DNA of 64,000 bases from Juglans regia (GCF_001411555.2 NC_049908.1:28496724-28560723), one strand, 5' to 3'; shown: positions 36,493 through 49,250, counted from the first letter of the stretch. Numbers and translations: made by a program. Notes: generated from the letters alone by a model not told the origin.

Positions 36493-37812
36493 TGTTTAGT
36501 TCAACCATTTTACAATGTGAATGCTCTTTCTTAATCAAGAAATTTAGGTTCAAATATACGAATTTTATTCACACTTTATCGTAATGGTTTTTTGTCTAAT
36601 ATGGAGTATATGACACTTCTATACATGGTTTGATTTTAAAGAAAAATTTAAAATTTAGATTTTTTTTTTTAGAAATTAAGTATTGGCATATCAATGATGT
36701 AAATTGTATGTTGTCTACACTTATTTATAGATTAAATATGATTTGATTTATAAGAAAATTTTAAACTTAATTTTTTTTTAGAAATTAAATATTAACATAT
36801 AAATAATACGAATGATGTGTAATCCATACCGATTTATAAATAAAAGTTTTCTCGAAAAAATGAACGAATGTCTTTAGTTTGCCAATTCAAAACTAGTGAC
36901 CGGACCTAGGCCCAGCCCATGTGGCCATGTTGCAACCTCAGACCCGAGTACGTCAGAATCTTGTAAACTCGTGTGCATTACCAACCACTGTCGCAATATT
37001 TAACAAGAAACACGTTATAATAATTCTATATATGATCGTAAAATACGTAAATATCGCGTAATCGTTTTGAAAAAAAATAAAATATATTATTAAAAAATTT
37101 ATTTTTTTATGTGAATCTTATATTTTATTTATTTATTTTTAAATGATTACAAAGCGATTATACAAATCATGATTACAGATAATAGTTGATGAGAAAAGAA
37201 CGAGAAGAAGAAAAAAATATGTATTTTAAAGGAAGAATTATGCTATGTGTTAAGACTCTCGTTCCATTATATTAAAATATGACATTGTCCATCATATTTG
37301 ACTGGCTCTTTACAAAATGATAATGATATATGCAAGCTTCAAATATATAAGTTTCGTGTAGATTTTTTATAAAAAAATGAATTCTACTACTCATTTTTTC
37401 TCAATAGAATCTATTTTTTTATTTTGTATAAAAAGCTTGCGTAAGACTTGTACATTTAGAACTTATCGGAAGCATTACTTTATCAAGTTGCTCCAAAATT
37501 AAGGTTTGCTAAAAGCTACGGCAAGGTTGATTTGATTGGGCACGTACCCCACACGTTTAAGAATGCTTATAAAGTATTGCTTTCAAGTTGTCTCGCATGA
37601 ACCCAATATTCCATATGGTTCAACCAAATTGAAGGTCCTTCCTGTAACGGGATAAGGCCTTTTGCTTGAATGTATTGCTTGCATTGCCGTGCAGGTGTGA
37701 GTCTTGCTTATGTGTTAAAGAGTCAGTCGTTGGATTTGTTTGAGTCATTGAATTTGTCAATTGAGTCATGTTTGATAGTTTATTTCCTGGTATATTTTGG
37801 TCAGATGTTTAT

Positions 37813-38137
37813 AGTTGCGTTTAGATGTTGAGCTGAGCTCAGTTCTTTATAAATAATAGTGAATTGAGTAGTAGAGAGATTTATGTAGAACCAATCTAAA
37901 TTGAGTTTAAAATATATTTAAATATTAAGATGAGTTTAATATTTTTTATAGAAAGTTGAAAAATATTATGAATCTTACGTATAAAAATATGTTAAGTTGA
38001 AAAAAAATTGTAGATCTTACGTGTAAAGAGGTTTTGAGTTAAGATGATTTTAATAATTTAAGAGTTAGATATTTGAATGTTAGACTCAACTTAAAAATTA
38101 AACTGATCTCAACTGAATCTTGTAACCAAACGTAGCC
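37813..38137 (+). mobile_element. MITE family 2, copy B (transition-rich)
   Basis: Counterpart of 27847-28172. In the first 140 bp I see roughly fifteen differences from copy A, mostly G-to-A or C-to-T in this copy, while the preceding several hundred bases are almost identical. This fits decay of methylated cytosines on both strands within a silenced element. Confidence 0.7.
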
Positions 38138-38338
38138 AATCAATCTTGTAAGGAGGAGGCCAGGTTCCTGCTAAGAATTCCTATTTTTCTTTCATTAAAC
38201 AGCATAATCTAACTTATGTAAATGAGTAATGCTATTATTCATCCTAAATTTTGTGATCTCCCTTCACATTTGATAATATGACATATTTTAAGTAGCAGTT
38301 CATTCAACTTCAAACACACCACATCAGCAAGTGACTAA

Positions 38339-38517
38339 GGGTGAGTTTGGATGTTGAAGTAAGTTGAGTTGAGATGATAAAATATTATTTTTTAATATTA
38401 TTATTATTTTGAAATTTGAAAAAGTTAAATTATTTATTATATTTTATGTTGAAATTTAAAAAAATTGTATTAATGAGTTGAGATGAGTTGAGAGTAATTT
38501 ATCTTCCAAACGCACCC
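38339..38517 (+). mobile_element. 179-bp Tourist-like MITE with TAA target duplication, post-duplication insertion
   Basis: The exact ends come from comparing copies: copy A reads GTGACTAAGAATGAC (empty site TAA at 28383-28385), and copy B reads GTGACTAA, element, TAAGAATGAC. The TSDs are 38336-38338 and 38518-38520. TIRs are GGGTGAGTTTGGA and the complement of GGGTGCGTTTGGA. TAA duplication plus such TIRs fits PIF/Harbinger MITEs. It is downstream of PP2C copy B. Confidence 0.93.
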
Positions 38518-38916
38518 TAAGAATGACACAAAGTAAGACAAACAGCATCATTTCTCTATGATCAGTCCCTGCATCTTTCCCGGTCGATTGCCTCATAATC
38601 AGATTTCTTACACGAGCTCAAACTTCCTCTTAAACCCAAGTTGTCTTTTATAATGTTTCATGTTAGGCATCGTGATTCGTTGCACTATATAGTAAGTAGC
38701 GTCTAACCAGGCATAACAATGCATATTTTCTAATCTAGCCATTTTTCTTTGGTCATAGTGTGGAATTGCACCTTGGCATGCCATCACACCCATGGAGACA
38801 GCTAAATCCATTTAATATCATTCCACCTACAATGGAGACATTCCCATATTCCATAATTTCCATACCTTAAATATAGATTACATTGAAGAACGCATGGCAA
38901 CTTGACATTTACAACA

Positions 38917-41208
38917 TCATTTCAGCGTAGTACAAGGATGCACTTGCAGAGCTGGAGAAAAAGGAGAAGAGTGAAAAAAGAGACAAATAGCAGAAATGTC
39001 ATCCATTGCAATGCCGCGCCTCTTGCTCTTCCATCCATGTACAGCAAACTCGACAAGACGTTTGGCTGACTTCGCCCTGTCTGGTGTCGAAGATACAATT
39101 TCTACAGCTTCTTGATTGGAGACAACATCCCATACCTAATGGAGAAATGCAGTGAAAATGTCTTAGTGGATTTTATAGCACTATCATGCAAAAGAAGTCT
39201 TTCAGAAACTTCTATGAACACATTCAGCAATGGCAATATGTTTCCAGCATAAATCAAATAACTGAAACAAAAAAAATTAAAAAAATTTACAGTTTGGGAG
39301 CTCTTTCTTGGATTAGCGGAATAAGGATGCTCAAGTTGCAACTTCATTTGTGTAATAGGCATTATCTTGAGTTTTCATGACACAAACATTACAATGGCAC
39401 ATACTGACTGAAATTGTTTCATAAATCTTCTATTCAGAAATGGAGTAAAATATTAAAGGTGCACAGATATGTCAGAACAAAGAGCTGGAGCCAAACCACG
39501 TATGAGAGCGATAGTATTTCCAATACTATTCTCTTTAAAACATCCTGTGATGGTCATCCATTAAGTTCATTTTTTGATTGCATAAAGCATAATCTACTTG
39601 AGGTATGATGCATACCCCATCAGTGGCCAGCACGACAAATTGGTCTCTGCTGGTTATATTCCTCTGTGTCACTTCCGGCACAGAAATTAGTCCAAAGCCC
39701 TTTACACAGTAATCCCCAAAGGCTCTAGACATTGCCAGTCCTGGTGATTCCTCATCTGGCAGCCAGACTCTATGCACCCCTGGCTCATCATGCAAACAGA
39801 AGACTCGCCCTTGACACTGATGTATCCTCTCAGCCTCGTCTGCAAACAAAATCAACACAGAAGTTAAGATTTTTTTCTCTGTTTCCCCAGAGAGACCGAT
39901 ATGGAAAGAGACTGACGAGGTAGATTAGGCTTGAAGTCGACGGTAAGCTGAACTGGTACCAAGCTTCCATCACCTGAAGTGGTAGCCAACACAGCTCGGG
40001 AGTCGCCAACGTTTGAAATAACAATGAGTTCACCCTGGAAAATAAAACTGTCAAGTTAATCCTGATCACATCTTAAATCACAACATGTAATTCTTTGATG
40101 GTGCATTCAAATTTGTCATGCACTTGAGCTTCCCTAAGATAGTATTTCATGGTGATCAGCAATGCCCAATCTATCCCTACGAGCTTCACCCTCTTGTTCA
40201 ACTTAGGAGAACTAATAAATGATTACAAAAGAGGTCACCTAGTTTTCATCCCAAAATACTTGCTAGCAGATTTGCATAGTCAATTCGTCAGAAGTGCAAA
40301 AGCAAATTACCTGTCGAACAATCGTGAGTGCAGTTGTTCCACTGTAGAATGAATCTATTTTTCGATGTTTCTCAAGTTCCTGATCAATGGCCGCACAAGT
40401 CTTAAGGTAGGAATGCTTCCATATATTGAACCGATTATGCTTTTTATCAGATTCCAAGTCACATTCTGGGTCAAGAGAAGTTTGAGCTAGTGTCTCCTGC
40501 CAATTGCATAGAAGAGATGGTGGCATCGATTCTCTGACCATTTTTGCCACAAAATGGCCCCAAGGGCCATGCCCATCAAAAATCCCACAAAAGACCATGT
40601 CCTCTTGGCATCCAAAGTCCTATCACCAAAATCAACATTGTCCACATCAGTTAATGATGTAAGTGAGAATGCTCTGATCGTCAACATCGGAAAATTTGTT
40701 AGACACTAGGCTGCTGTACAGTTTCCCTATTTAGATTGTTTCCTTACTTAGATTGTTACCTTATTTACATCTTATTTGTAGGCTGTATTTAAGGGAATTC
40801 TGGACTATTTAATAAGAAGGAAACTCTCAATTGAGAGTTATTCAAACCAATTTGACAAAATAAACGTGAATTGAACCTAGTATTGGTTATAGATTGTTGA
40901 ACCTCGTATATGTCTAGGTATTAAATGATGGAAAATAAGAAATCTGCCCAAGGGTCTAAGCATACCTCCCACACAATGCAGCAATCCTGGTTCACTCCCT
41001 TCTGGCCTCTTTTTGAGAAAACTGAGGCAAAGTTATTCGAACCATCAATATTCACGAAGCCAGAAGTGCGTAAAATCAAGTCATTCTTCTTTGCCTCCTT
41101 TGCCATCTCTTCTGCGGCTTCTCTTCCAGTGCGGTCTTCTGACTTCCTCCCCTTTCTGAATGAAAATGACCTCGTGAGCCCATTGAACACGTAAGATAAA
41201 TGCCCCAT
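38917..41208 (-). CDS. Clade-E growth-regulating (EGR-type) protein phosphatase 2C, copy B
   Basis: Tandem paralogue of the gene at 28782. Exons 40966-41208, 40311-40619, 39917-40034, 39616-39839, 38917-39135; same phases and same 370-residue length, no lesions. All PP2C metal and catalytic motifs are kept (FDGHGPWGH, SGTTALTIV, NVGDSRAVLA, SRAFGDYC, LATDGVWDVV). By my reading it differs from copy A at M7V, W144R, D205G, L218F, I312V, V319A and A368T (A to B), none at a metal ligand. At 218 this copy has the family-typical DFKPN, so copy A carries the derived residue. The leader intron and at least 1 kb of upstream DNA are also duplicated, so similar expression is expected (inference). Confidence 0.93.
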
Positions 41209-42988
41209 CAACTCCAAATTTTGATTTCCACCACCCAATAATATGAGTTGTGGTGCTTCCTTTTTGTAGACTCAAATCTGTACATGGAGATTTTATAACA
41301 ATCACATACAGGACATAGGGATCAAGAAAATAACGAGTTCAAAGAAAAGAAAATGCTTTAATATTCTTAAGGAAGGAAGCATTCTCTTTCTCTATATTTT
41401 TCTCCAAGATTCTTTCTCGAGAACCAAACAGAAGCATGTTGAATCGAGTGATAATGTAATAAAATACATGATCCGACTCAGAAGCTAAGAGACTCAGAAT
41501 TTGTTCACAAGAAACAAACCAAAAACCTGGATGTAGAAACATATTTTAATCATCAGTCTAGAATCCCTTTAAAATATGAGGAAAAAACCTGCCTTTAAAT
41601 TCACTTAGCTTTGCATGGTATGCTGTAAGTTCTTTATTTTTCAGCTGAGAAAGGTAAATAAAAGGAAAAGAAAAAAAAAAAAAAAAACTATAATTCTTAT
41701 AATCTTTCCCTTCTTATTTTCTTCCATCCCTTGAAAAGTGAAATAAACGGAAACGGAGCGAATTTGGATCGTGTTCTTTTATTTTCATCATTTGCTTTCC
41801 TGCATTTTCTCAGAGTCTAAACAAAAAGTAACAATATTTTTGGATGTTGAGACAATGTATGAAATCTAGAAACAAAAATATCTTAAGGCCTGTGGTATTC
41901 TACATCATTAGGACCCAAAAACCATTAAACAGATATCCAGACAGCTTATTACCCGACTGAAAGAAATAATTTTTAAGAACCAATATAAAAAGAAAAGGAT
42001 AAAGAAGGCGATTCATTGTCCTCATTTTGTTTTCTCCCTCAACTTTCTCGAAGACCAAACAAAACCCGCCAAGAAACATCTGATAAAGGAAACCAAAACA
42101 AGCTAAGTTGATCTTCCCATCCATCACCGACTGGACAAAAACATAACGCACGGTTCTTCAAGACTTTCTTTTCCATCCCAATTTTCGCCCCAATTAAACA
42201 ATATTCAGAAGAAGACTCATACAGAAAACACACACGGCTGAGCTGGGTTTCTCATCCCTCAAAAGCCAAACCAAAACAAAAACAAAGCCCAGAACTTTCC
42301 TTTCTTTTTTCTTTCATCGAACAAAAAACAGAACCTAATCCAGAAACTTCATAGAAAACAAAACCAAACCAACTAAATAGGGAACATACCTTGAGTTTCC
42401 AGCGACTTCTTTACTTGATAATGAGGCACTAGAGCGACGGAATCTGACGCAGTCGGCGTAAAATGGACTTTCCCAGCCGAAATGAGACGCAACTCCGACC
42501 AGCCGAACTGAGAGTTCGAGAAAACGAAGCTAAAGTAGCATGGCAATCCATAATGGTAGGTTGTTATGTTTGTTTGGCTGTAAATCTATCCGAGGAGAAG
42601 AAAACAAAGGACAGGGCGATAGAACCTTTGCTGCATACAAACAACAATCACTATACGTAATCTACCTTTAGAGCTAAAAACGGCTTGCTTTTTAGTTTAA
42701 AAGCTGGCTTTCTTTTCTACTCTTTCTATGAGTCACAAATACTCCGTGCTACTCTGGTTCAAGCATTTTATAATAAGAGAATTAAATAAAAAATAATGAT
42801 AATTTTATAAATTAATATTATTTAATATGACATTTTAAATTATATTTTCTGTAAAAATAAATCTATTACAATAATTTATAGACATACCTTTTTGTAGTTT
42901 TATTGGCAGAGTAGGGATCTTAGTGACAAATGAATACTATTTTTAATAATTTAATTAGAGTATAAGTTCATTATAAGTGGGGTTACAA

Positions 42989-43195
42989 TTAGGTTCGTTT
43001 GAATATAAAAACATTCTCAATCCATCTCATATCATCTTATCATTACAATTTTTTTAAATTTTCATACAAAATATAATAAATAATTTAATTTTTTTAAATT
43101 AAAAATAATAATAATATTAAAAAATAATATTCTAATAATATTTTATTCAACTCATTTAAAATCATCTTATCTCACCTCACTATCAAGACGAGCTC
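42989..43195. mobile_element. GTTTGGAT-family MITE, copy B
   Basis: Counterpart of 32843-33047. Here copy A is the more T/A-substituted one: copy B keeps ATCTCATATCATCTTATCATTACAA-like C residues where copy A has T. So the extra transitions are not confined to one duplicate. Confidence 0.65.
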
Positions 43196-45428
43196 ATATC
43201 TTATTTGAACAAGTCACCTATAGTAAAATGATTTGATGAGAATGTCTTGAAAGGAAAGATTATAATATCTAGAGTCAATTGGGGGGAGAGATTAAAATTA
43301 GAAAATGATTATATAATTTTTATTTATTGATAGAAATTCTAACATGCCCATAAATTTCTCACATGAATTTTCACATTTCATATTGATAATTGAAGATCAA
43401 TTTACATGGACTTTATGGAGTCTTTCAATCGAGTGGTAGTCACATTTCAATTCGTGTGTTTGTTTTTCTTATTTTTAAAATAAAATAATTTCATATTTCA
43501 AGGCAAAATGCTTCAATTTGCCTTGAAATATTTGAATGATAAGACACGTACACGCCTTTTTGTAGAAAAAATAAATATGAATTAGCTGTTTGAAAAGCAA
43601 AATATCTCACCCTCCAAGTATCTGCCTCTTTATGTTCCATGTGGTACTTGATTTCAGACAACTTGAACTGTCGATATCCAATTATTTTGGAACTAGATAT
43701 TTTGGGAATTATGGAACCCAATTCCTACTTTTATCCTATTTAATAAAATATAATTACTACATACGTAAAGAGATTATACAAAATAAATCTATAAATTAAT
43801 ATAATTTCATGAAATTATTTAGATTTATTTTATAATAAAAGTAACTTTATAATCTGACGTACCATATCAAATCACATCAGTTTATAAATTTATTTTTGTA
43901 TAATCTCTTTGTGATTAAAAAATTTTCCTTATAAAATATACAAGTTTGGCTTATTTATTTTTTAAAATATAATACATCAATTATGGCCTAACAAGATAAA
44001 TTTGATTAATAATTAGGTGGGGGAGATTACGATGCCATGTTGTATTTTTAATTTATAAACTCTAATAATATAATGTTTTACCCAAAATAAAATCTTCTGT
44101 TCAACAATCACAACCATTCGATTAATTTAATTCTTTTTTAGATTGATTGTATAGAATAATATAATATGAATGAATAAGTGGCTGGTGGAAAATAATTGTT
44201 TTAGCAAATGTGACGGCTATGAACTTTGCATCATATGATTAATGTGACGTAATTAATATTATTAAATATATAATATCTATTCTGGGAATAGTTTATTAAG
44301 ATATTTTTCAATTTTCATTGAGATAAACAAAAAATAATGATAACATGCCACAATTCTAAAATGTGGTAAATGTGGTATATCATCTTTTCTCCTTTTTAAC
44401 TTTTTTATAAACGTGAACAGTAATAAATAGTATACAGTATTAATAATAAATAGTGCTGAACAATACAAACAGTATAATCATGCTACTGTAATCAACGGTG
44501 CTCGTAAATAGTAATTAACAGTACTCGTGAACAGTAATATAAATGATAGAATTTTGTTAAATATTTTTAAGAAAATAAAATCATATAAATAATTAGAATT
44601 TTTAATATAATTTAAATCTCATAATATTTTTAATTAACTAAAATTATTTAAATAAAATAATTTTCTACCATTATATTATTTTTAGAGTTTCCAAAATATA
44701 AAAGACTTATTTTAATGATGAAAAAATATGAGAACAATATAAAAATAAAAGATTCTGTATTTTTTCGGTGCTCCCTGAATCATTGAGTATTGTTGTTGAA
44801 TTTTACACAATTTATATATTTTGCTAAGAAAACTATTGTTAAAATATCAAAAAAAAATTAATTTTCATATTACTCATAATACAGTAATGTTTTGTTATCA
44901 TTATGATACTTGTTAAAATTTATTTTTCTACTCTTGTATGTTAAATTATTAATTAATTAATTTTTTTTTTTAAATATATTTTTTTTTTAGACATATCAAT
45001 TTTTTAGACACATCATTTTTTATTAGACAAATAGGCAAACGTTCAAATTATATAACTGGTAATATATATATAAGTGTGAATGAGTGACTATCTAACTTTT
45101 GTTCATCCGTTTTTCTTCCGTTTTCTTTTTTTGTTTTACCCGTTTTGTCGCAACCCATGTGCACAACTATGCTTTTGTCCTCATTCGCATAATTACGTTA
45201 TTGCTTGTCCTCTAATTCATGTTGAAAAATACAATTAGATTTTTTGTTCTTCTAATATTAATTAGAATATAATAATAATAATAATAAAATGTTAATATCT
45301 TACAAATAATCTCAATTGGAGATTTTTGTTTATTAAAATTTTGTGGAATAAATTAACAACTTAAGATTTTTCTTTTATATTTCTTATTAGATTTTAAAAT
45401 AATAGTATAAAAAGTAGATCGTGTCATA

Positions 45429-45834
45429 AAAAATGTGAAAATTTGATTTTTCTTTTTTAATAAAATCTACTTTTTTATAAAATATTCATTGGGAGTGCTC
45501 TTGTTCATGTATTTTATGAAAGAAAAAATATACGCAACTTCTTACTATTCACACAACCTTCACACATCATACTTTTTTTTAATTTTTATTATTTTTTTAT
45601 TTTATCAAATATTTAATATATGAATAATAAATAGAAGAATTGAATTAATTTTAAAAAAATAAACTCAAAAAAAAAATAAAAAAATATTAAAAAATTCAAA
45701 ATTTAAAAAAAATGTGGAGTGTAGAAGTTTGGAAGGTTGTGCAACATTACTCTTTATAAAAAAGTAATTTTTTCATAAAAATTGTGAAAATTTGATTTTT
45801 TTTTTTTTTTAATAGGGTATACTTTTTTATAAAA
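45429..45834. repeat. Direct repeat flanking an extra MITE-like segment in copy B
   Basis: An imperfect repeat of about 55 bp (GTGAAAATTTGATTTTT..CTTTTTTATAA) occurs at 45429-45480 and again at about 45773-45834. Between them lies sequence with inverted arms, CACACAACCTTCACAC near 45550 and its approximate complement GGAAGGTTGTGCAAC near 45730-45745. Copy A has a single repeat and no insert, so it may have lost the segment by recombination between the direct repeats, or copy B may have gained it. Confidence 0.65.
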
Positions 45835-46339
45835 ACTCAAGCGAGATTTGAACATTTAGAACTTGTCCACTGAAAGAGATGCGAGTGCACTTCTTGAGTA
45901 GTGATGAGGTGGATCTCCACAACAATGGTGGAAGAAATTTGAGTTAGCAGTATGGAGGTGGAGCCGAGGGGATAGGTGGTGATGAGGTGGTCCCACTCCC
46001 ACCCATACCCATTAACATCATGGATGACCAGTGCTATGTCCTGGTCTGTGCCGGAGGATCCAACCCACCCTATAAAGTCATGAATTATATGGTCCGTAAC
46101 ATTTTATCTCCAAGATGGTATGCAATTGCATGCAAAACACAATTAAGATCTTTAATTTTTTTGTGAAATTATATAGCTCTATGTTTAAATAGATAAATAT
46201 AGTATTAATTTTTTTTTTTAACAAATCAAGTCTTATCATGTTAATAGCATCGATCGAGGTCTGGAGTTCGAAACTCTCATATCCAAATAATAATAAATAA
46301 AAAAAATAGCATGGATGATAATTTGAGCCTTTTGCTAAT

Positions 46340-46749
46340 GGAAAATGCTAGAGCTCCCGCTGGGAGCTCCCGCTGGAGCTCTAGTGTATTTTTTTATGTG
46401 TATTTTTTAATTCTTTTTTTTATGTAGATGTTTTTAATGATTTTAAATATTTTTAAAAAATAAAAAAATTTATAATATTATTAAATAATACTTGCTTAAT
46501 CACGAAGTAAAATATAAAATATTTTTATTTTATATTTTACTTCGTGATTAAGGAAGTATTTTTTAATAATTTTTTTTTTACTTCTTGATTAAGAAAGTGT
46601 TTTTAATAATGTTCTAAATTTATTTTATTTTTTAAAAAATATTAAAAAATATTAAAAAAAATTATATAAAAAACAACTTAAAAAAAAACATATACAAAAA
46701 TACACTACAGCCCCAGCGGGAGCCCCCAGCGGGGGCTGTAGCGCGATCC
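46340..46749. mobile_element. 410-bp Mutator-like MITE with 9-bp target duplication, post-duplication insertion
   Basis: Bounded by TTTGCTAAT at 46331-46339 and 46750-46758; copy A has one TTTGCTAAT at 36068-36076. The ends are inverted repeats of about 55-60 bp: GGAAAATGCTAGAGCTCCCG and the complement of the right end, GGATCGCGCTACAGCCCCCG, continuing in parallel through TAGTGTATTTTT. Each end holds its own GC-rich palindrome (GAGCTCCCGCTGGGAGCTC). Near 46487-46560 a hairpin with about a 34-bp stem has one mismatch. No transposase. A 9-bp target duplication fits Mutator (MULE). Confidence 0.9.
46487..46560. repeat. Long hairpin inside the Mutator-like MITE
   Basis: The left arm contains CTTAATCACGAAGTAAAAT and the right arm ATTTTACTTCGTGATTAAG, meeting around an AT-rich loop. 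Transcription across it would give a long fold-back RNA, a plausible small-RNA source (inference). Confidence 0.85.
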
Positions 46750-46974
46750 TTTGCTAATTGTTGCAATCCTATTATAGCCATATAGGATGAGTTTCCTAGT
46801 GCACATGCTGATACACCTCTTACGACACTTTGTATAGTGTCATCAATATGCTCTCAAGTACTACACTCACCGGCCTAAACTCTCTAATCTTCGTCTCAAC
46901 CATTCCCACTAAAGAAAGCTTGTGCTCTACGATAAATTTCCTAACTTCTATGTGCTTCTTCTACAATTTCAAGT

Positions 46975-47276
46975 CAATGTTTTGAATATCGTATCGGATG
47001 TCGTATCGATCAAGACATTTGAACAAAATATTTCAATACCGGTACTGTTTCGTGTACCGTTTCAAAATAATTGATATATGAATAAATTATATATAAATAC
47101 ATATATATATATAAATTATAAATAACTTAATTTGAATTGGAAGTTAAAAAATGAACTTGTAATTTAAAAAAATAAAAATATATATATATAAACTAAAATA
47201 TAGGTCAGTACGACCGGTATAAAATACATATAGTATCTGTACCGGTTCAGTAACCGGTACGGTATTAACAACACTG
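46975..47276. mobile_element. hAT-like MITE (CAATGTTTTGAATA..TATTAACAACACTG)
   Basis: 302 bp with inverted ends: left CAATGTTTTGAATATCGTAT, right complement CAGTGTTGTTAATACCGTAC. Flanking octamers TTTCAAGT and CTTCAAAC match at 5 of 8 positions, the other three being transitions, consistent with an old 8-bp hAT target duplication. It lies just beyond the end of duplication copy B. No coding sequence. Confidence 0.6.
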
Positions 47277-49250
47277 CTTCAAACTCCTTCCATTCCATGC
47301 TCCAAAAAATATAAGTAACAAAAGGTGGAATGAACCTCAAGCACGAACCTCTAAAAGGAAGTCACCCTTTTCCAACCTTACTAGAATGAGAGGATGTCCA
47401 AGCCTAAATTGAGTATCGAGTGACATTTACGGTCATTGATTATAAAAATATTATATATTTATTTTGAAAAAAAAAAATAAATATGAGATTTATATAAAAA
47501 AATTAATTTTTTAATAATTAAATTCATTCTTTTTAAAAAGAATGCGCGATACTTCTATAACTATATTATTCGCTAACATTCAGCTTGAATGGCGGAATTC
47601 TGATTATTAGACAACTTTGGGACTAAACAAATGAGATTTTTCAACATAAATCTTTAAGAATGCCGTGCATTCAAATTTTGGGGATGGGAGGATCTTCTCC
47701 ACACACTTAAGTGCAAGTAAAACTTGTCAAACATTTCATGATATTGATGCTGAAAGGCATTAATATCACTAAACTAAAGTAGCGGATGCAGGAGATATTG
47801 GGACAGAAGGTCGGTGGTCGGTGCAAAGGTAGAGAGCGGATGCATGGGATAGAGGTAGGGTCCATTAACCTAACGTTCGTAATTTGGGCAAATCAAAGGC
47901 TGCCACGTAAACAAACAAAAAAAATAAAAAATCAAATTGGGGTGTGGTGCACTGGATATGGACGTCTCCGACAGAATGGGTGGACGATAATAATGATACC
48001 AATAATACCATATTACCATGAACTTGCAACAAAAATCAACTCCAAAGTCCAAAGTATCTAATTTTCGTATTTTTTTTTAATTTTATGATTTTATTCAATT
48101 ACACCGTTTGGATGTAAAAATAATCTCAATTCATCTTATTATGATAATTTTTTCAAATCATAAAATAATAATAATATTATAATAATATTTTATTCAATTC
48201 ATAAAAAATTATATCATCTTATTTTATCTCATATCGCTATCCAAATGAGCCATAATCTCTTTAGACTTTCCTTTAATTGACTTATTTTTTCTTTATATTT
48301 GTTCTAAATAATAGATTAAGATTCTTCAAATCCTTATTTAAATTTAAAGATTTTAAATAGAAGAAAGATAAATATATGGTATAAAATTTATTAAATATTT
48401 AATACTATCCGAATTTTTTTTACGAATAATAATAAGTGTACAATCTATTTTATATATTTATTTCTTTCTAATTTGAAATCTTTAAATTTAGATAAAAATT
48501 TGAAGAAAACTAGGGAGAAATAAACATTGAGCTAGTAGGCACTATGTTTTGTGAGATGAATAGTGGCCCAATTGGGGCCACCCTAAAGTGGCTTGGAGTT
48601 GGAAATGGAGGTTGCTCCCTACCATCTACCACCCTGATTTTCTTGTTATTTATTATCCAATCAAATTTTTTTTTATTCATATTTTATTCAATCATTTAAA
48701 AACATTTTTAAAAAATATAAAAAAATATCAATACACTAATAGGCACTTCCTAAAATATTAAGTAAAGAAAAAAATTAAAACATATAAAGTGTCAAAATAG
48801 CATTATTCGAGAGCAATTTGACTTTAAAACAAACCACATTGATTGATTTTGTATTTCACCCATATTTATCAAGACACTTAAAAATACTTCAACAGTCTTA
48901 AACCCGTGCACTCCCTTCAAAAAAGTGAACAAATCTGAGATCTATATGAAAAAATTTACTTTTTAACAGTGGACAACATTTTTTTTTAAAAGAAGTACGC
49001 GGGGGGACTTGCACAGCCTGACTGCATCTAGCATTACTCCTCTAGCACTAATTTTTATGAACATTGATAAAGATCTGCAGGGGAAATTAACATCCAGATA
49101 CTCCTAAAATAACATAACATCCAAATCAAAGTATTTAAGCACCAAAAGACAATCCAATTTTTGATAAGAGTGCATGAGTTCTAGTAAGTTTACAGAGAGA
49201 CTTTTCTTGGTGAAATCACGAGTTGTATCTTTTTAACACCAGAACCTGGA
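47277..49250. other. Intergenic DNA between the duplicated block and TEN1
   Basis: AT-rich with another GTTTGGAT-family MITE remnant at about 48103-48254 (TTTGGATGTAAAAATAATC to CTATCCAAATGAG). A plus-strand 91-codon frame at 47786-48061 has no recognisable domain. The TEN1 3' UTR probably occupies the last few hundred bases. No gene is supported. Confidence 0.5.

Larger units (their letters stand above)
36255..46934. repeat. Tandem segmental duplication, copy B (about 10.7 kb)
   Basis: Head-to-tail second copy of 26282-36254. It is about 0.7 kb longer because of the 179-bp and 410-bp insertions and about 350 bp near 45480-45834, offset by the 180-bp MITE missing here and by small deletions. 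Unique DNA is nearly identical between copies (often hundreds of bases with only a few differences). It ends at GTGCTCTACGATA, after which the sequence becomes unrelated to copy A. Confidence 0.93.

Noticed and set aside
26282..46934. Duplication as two halves of a large transposon or LTR pair
   Set aside because: The repeats adjoin directly, contain a host gene with introns and lack LTR ends, primer-binding site or a target duplication.
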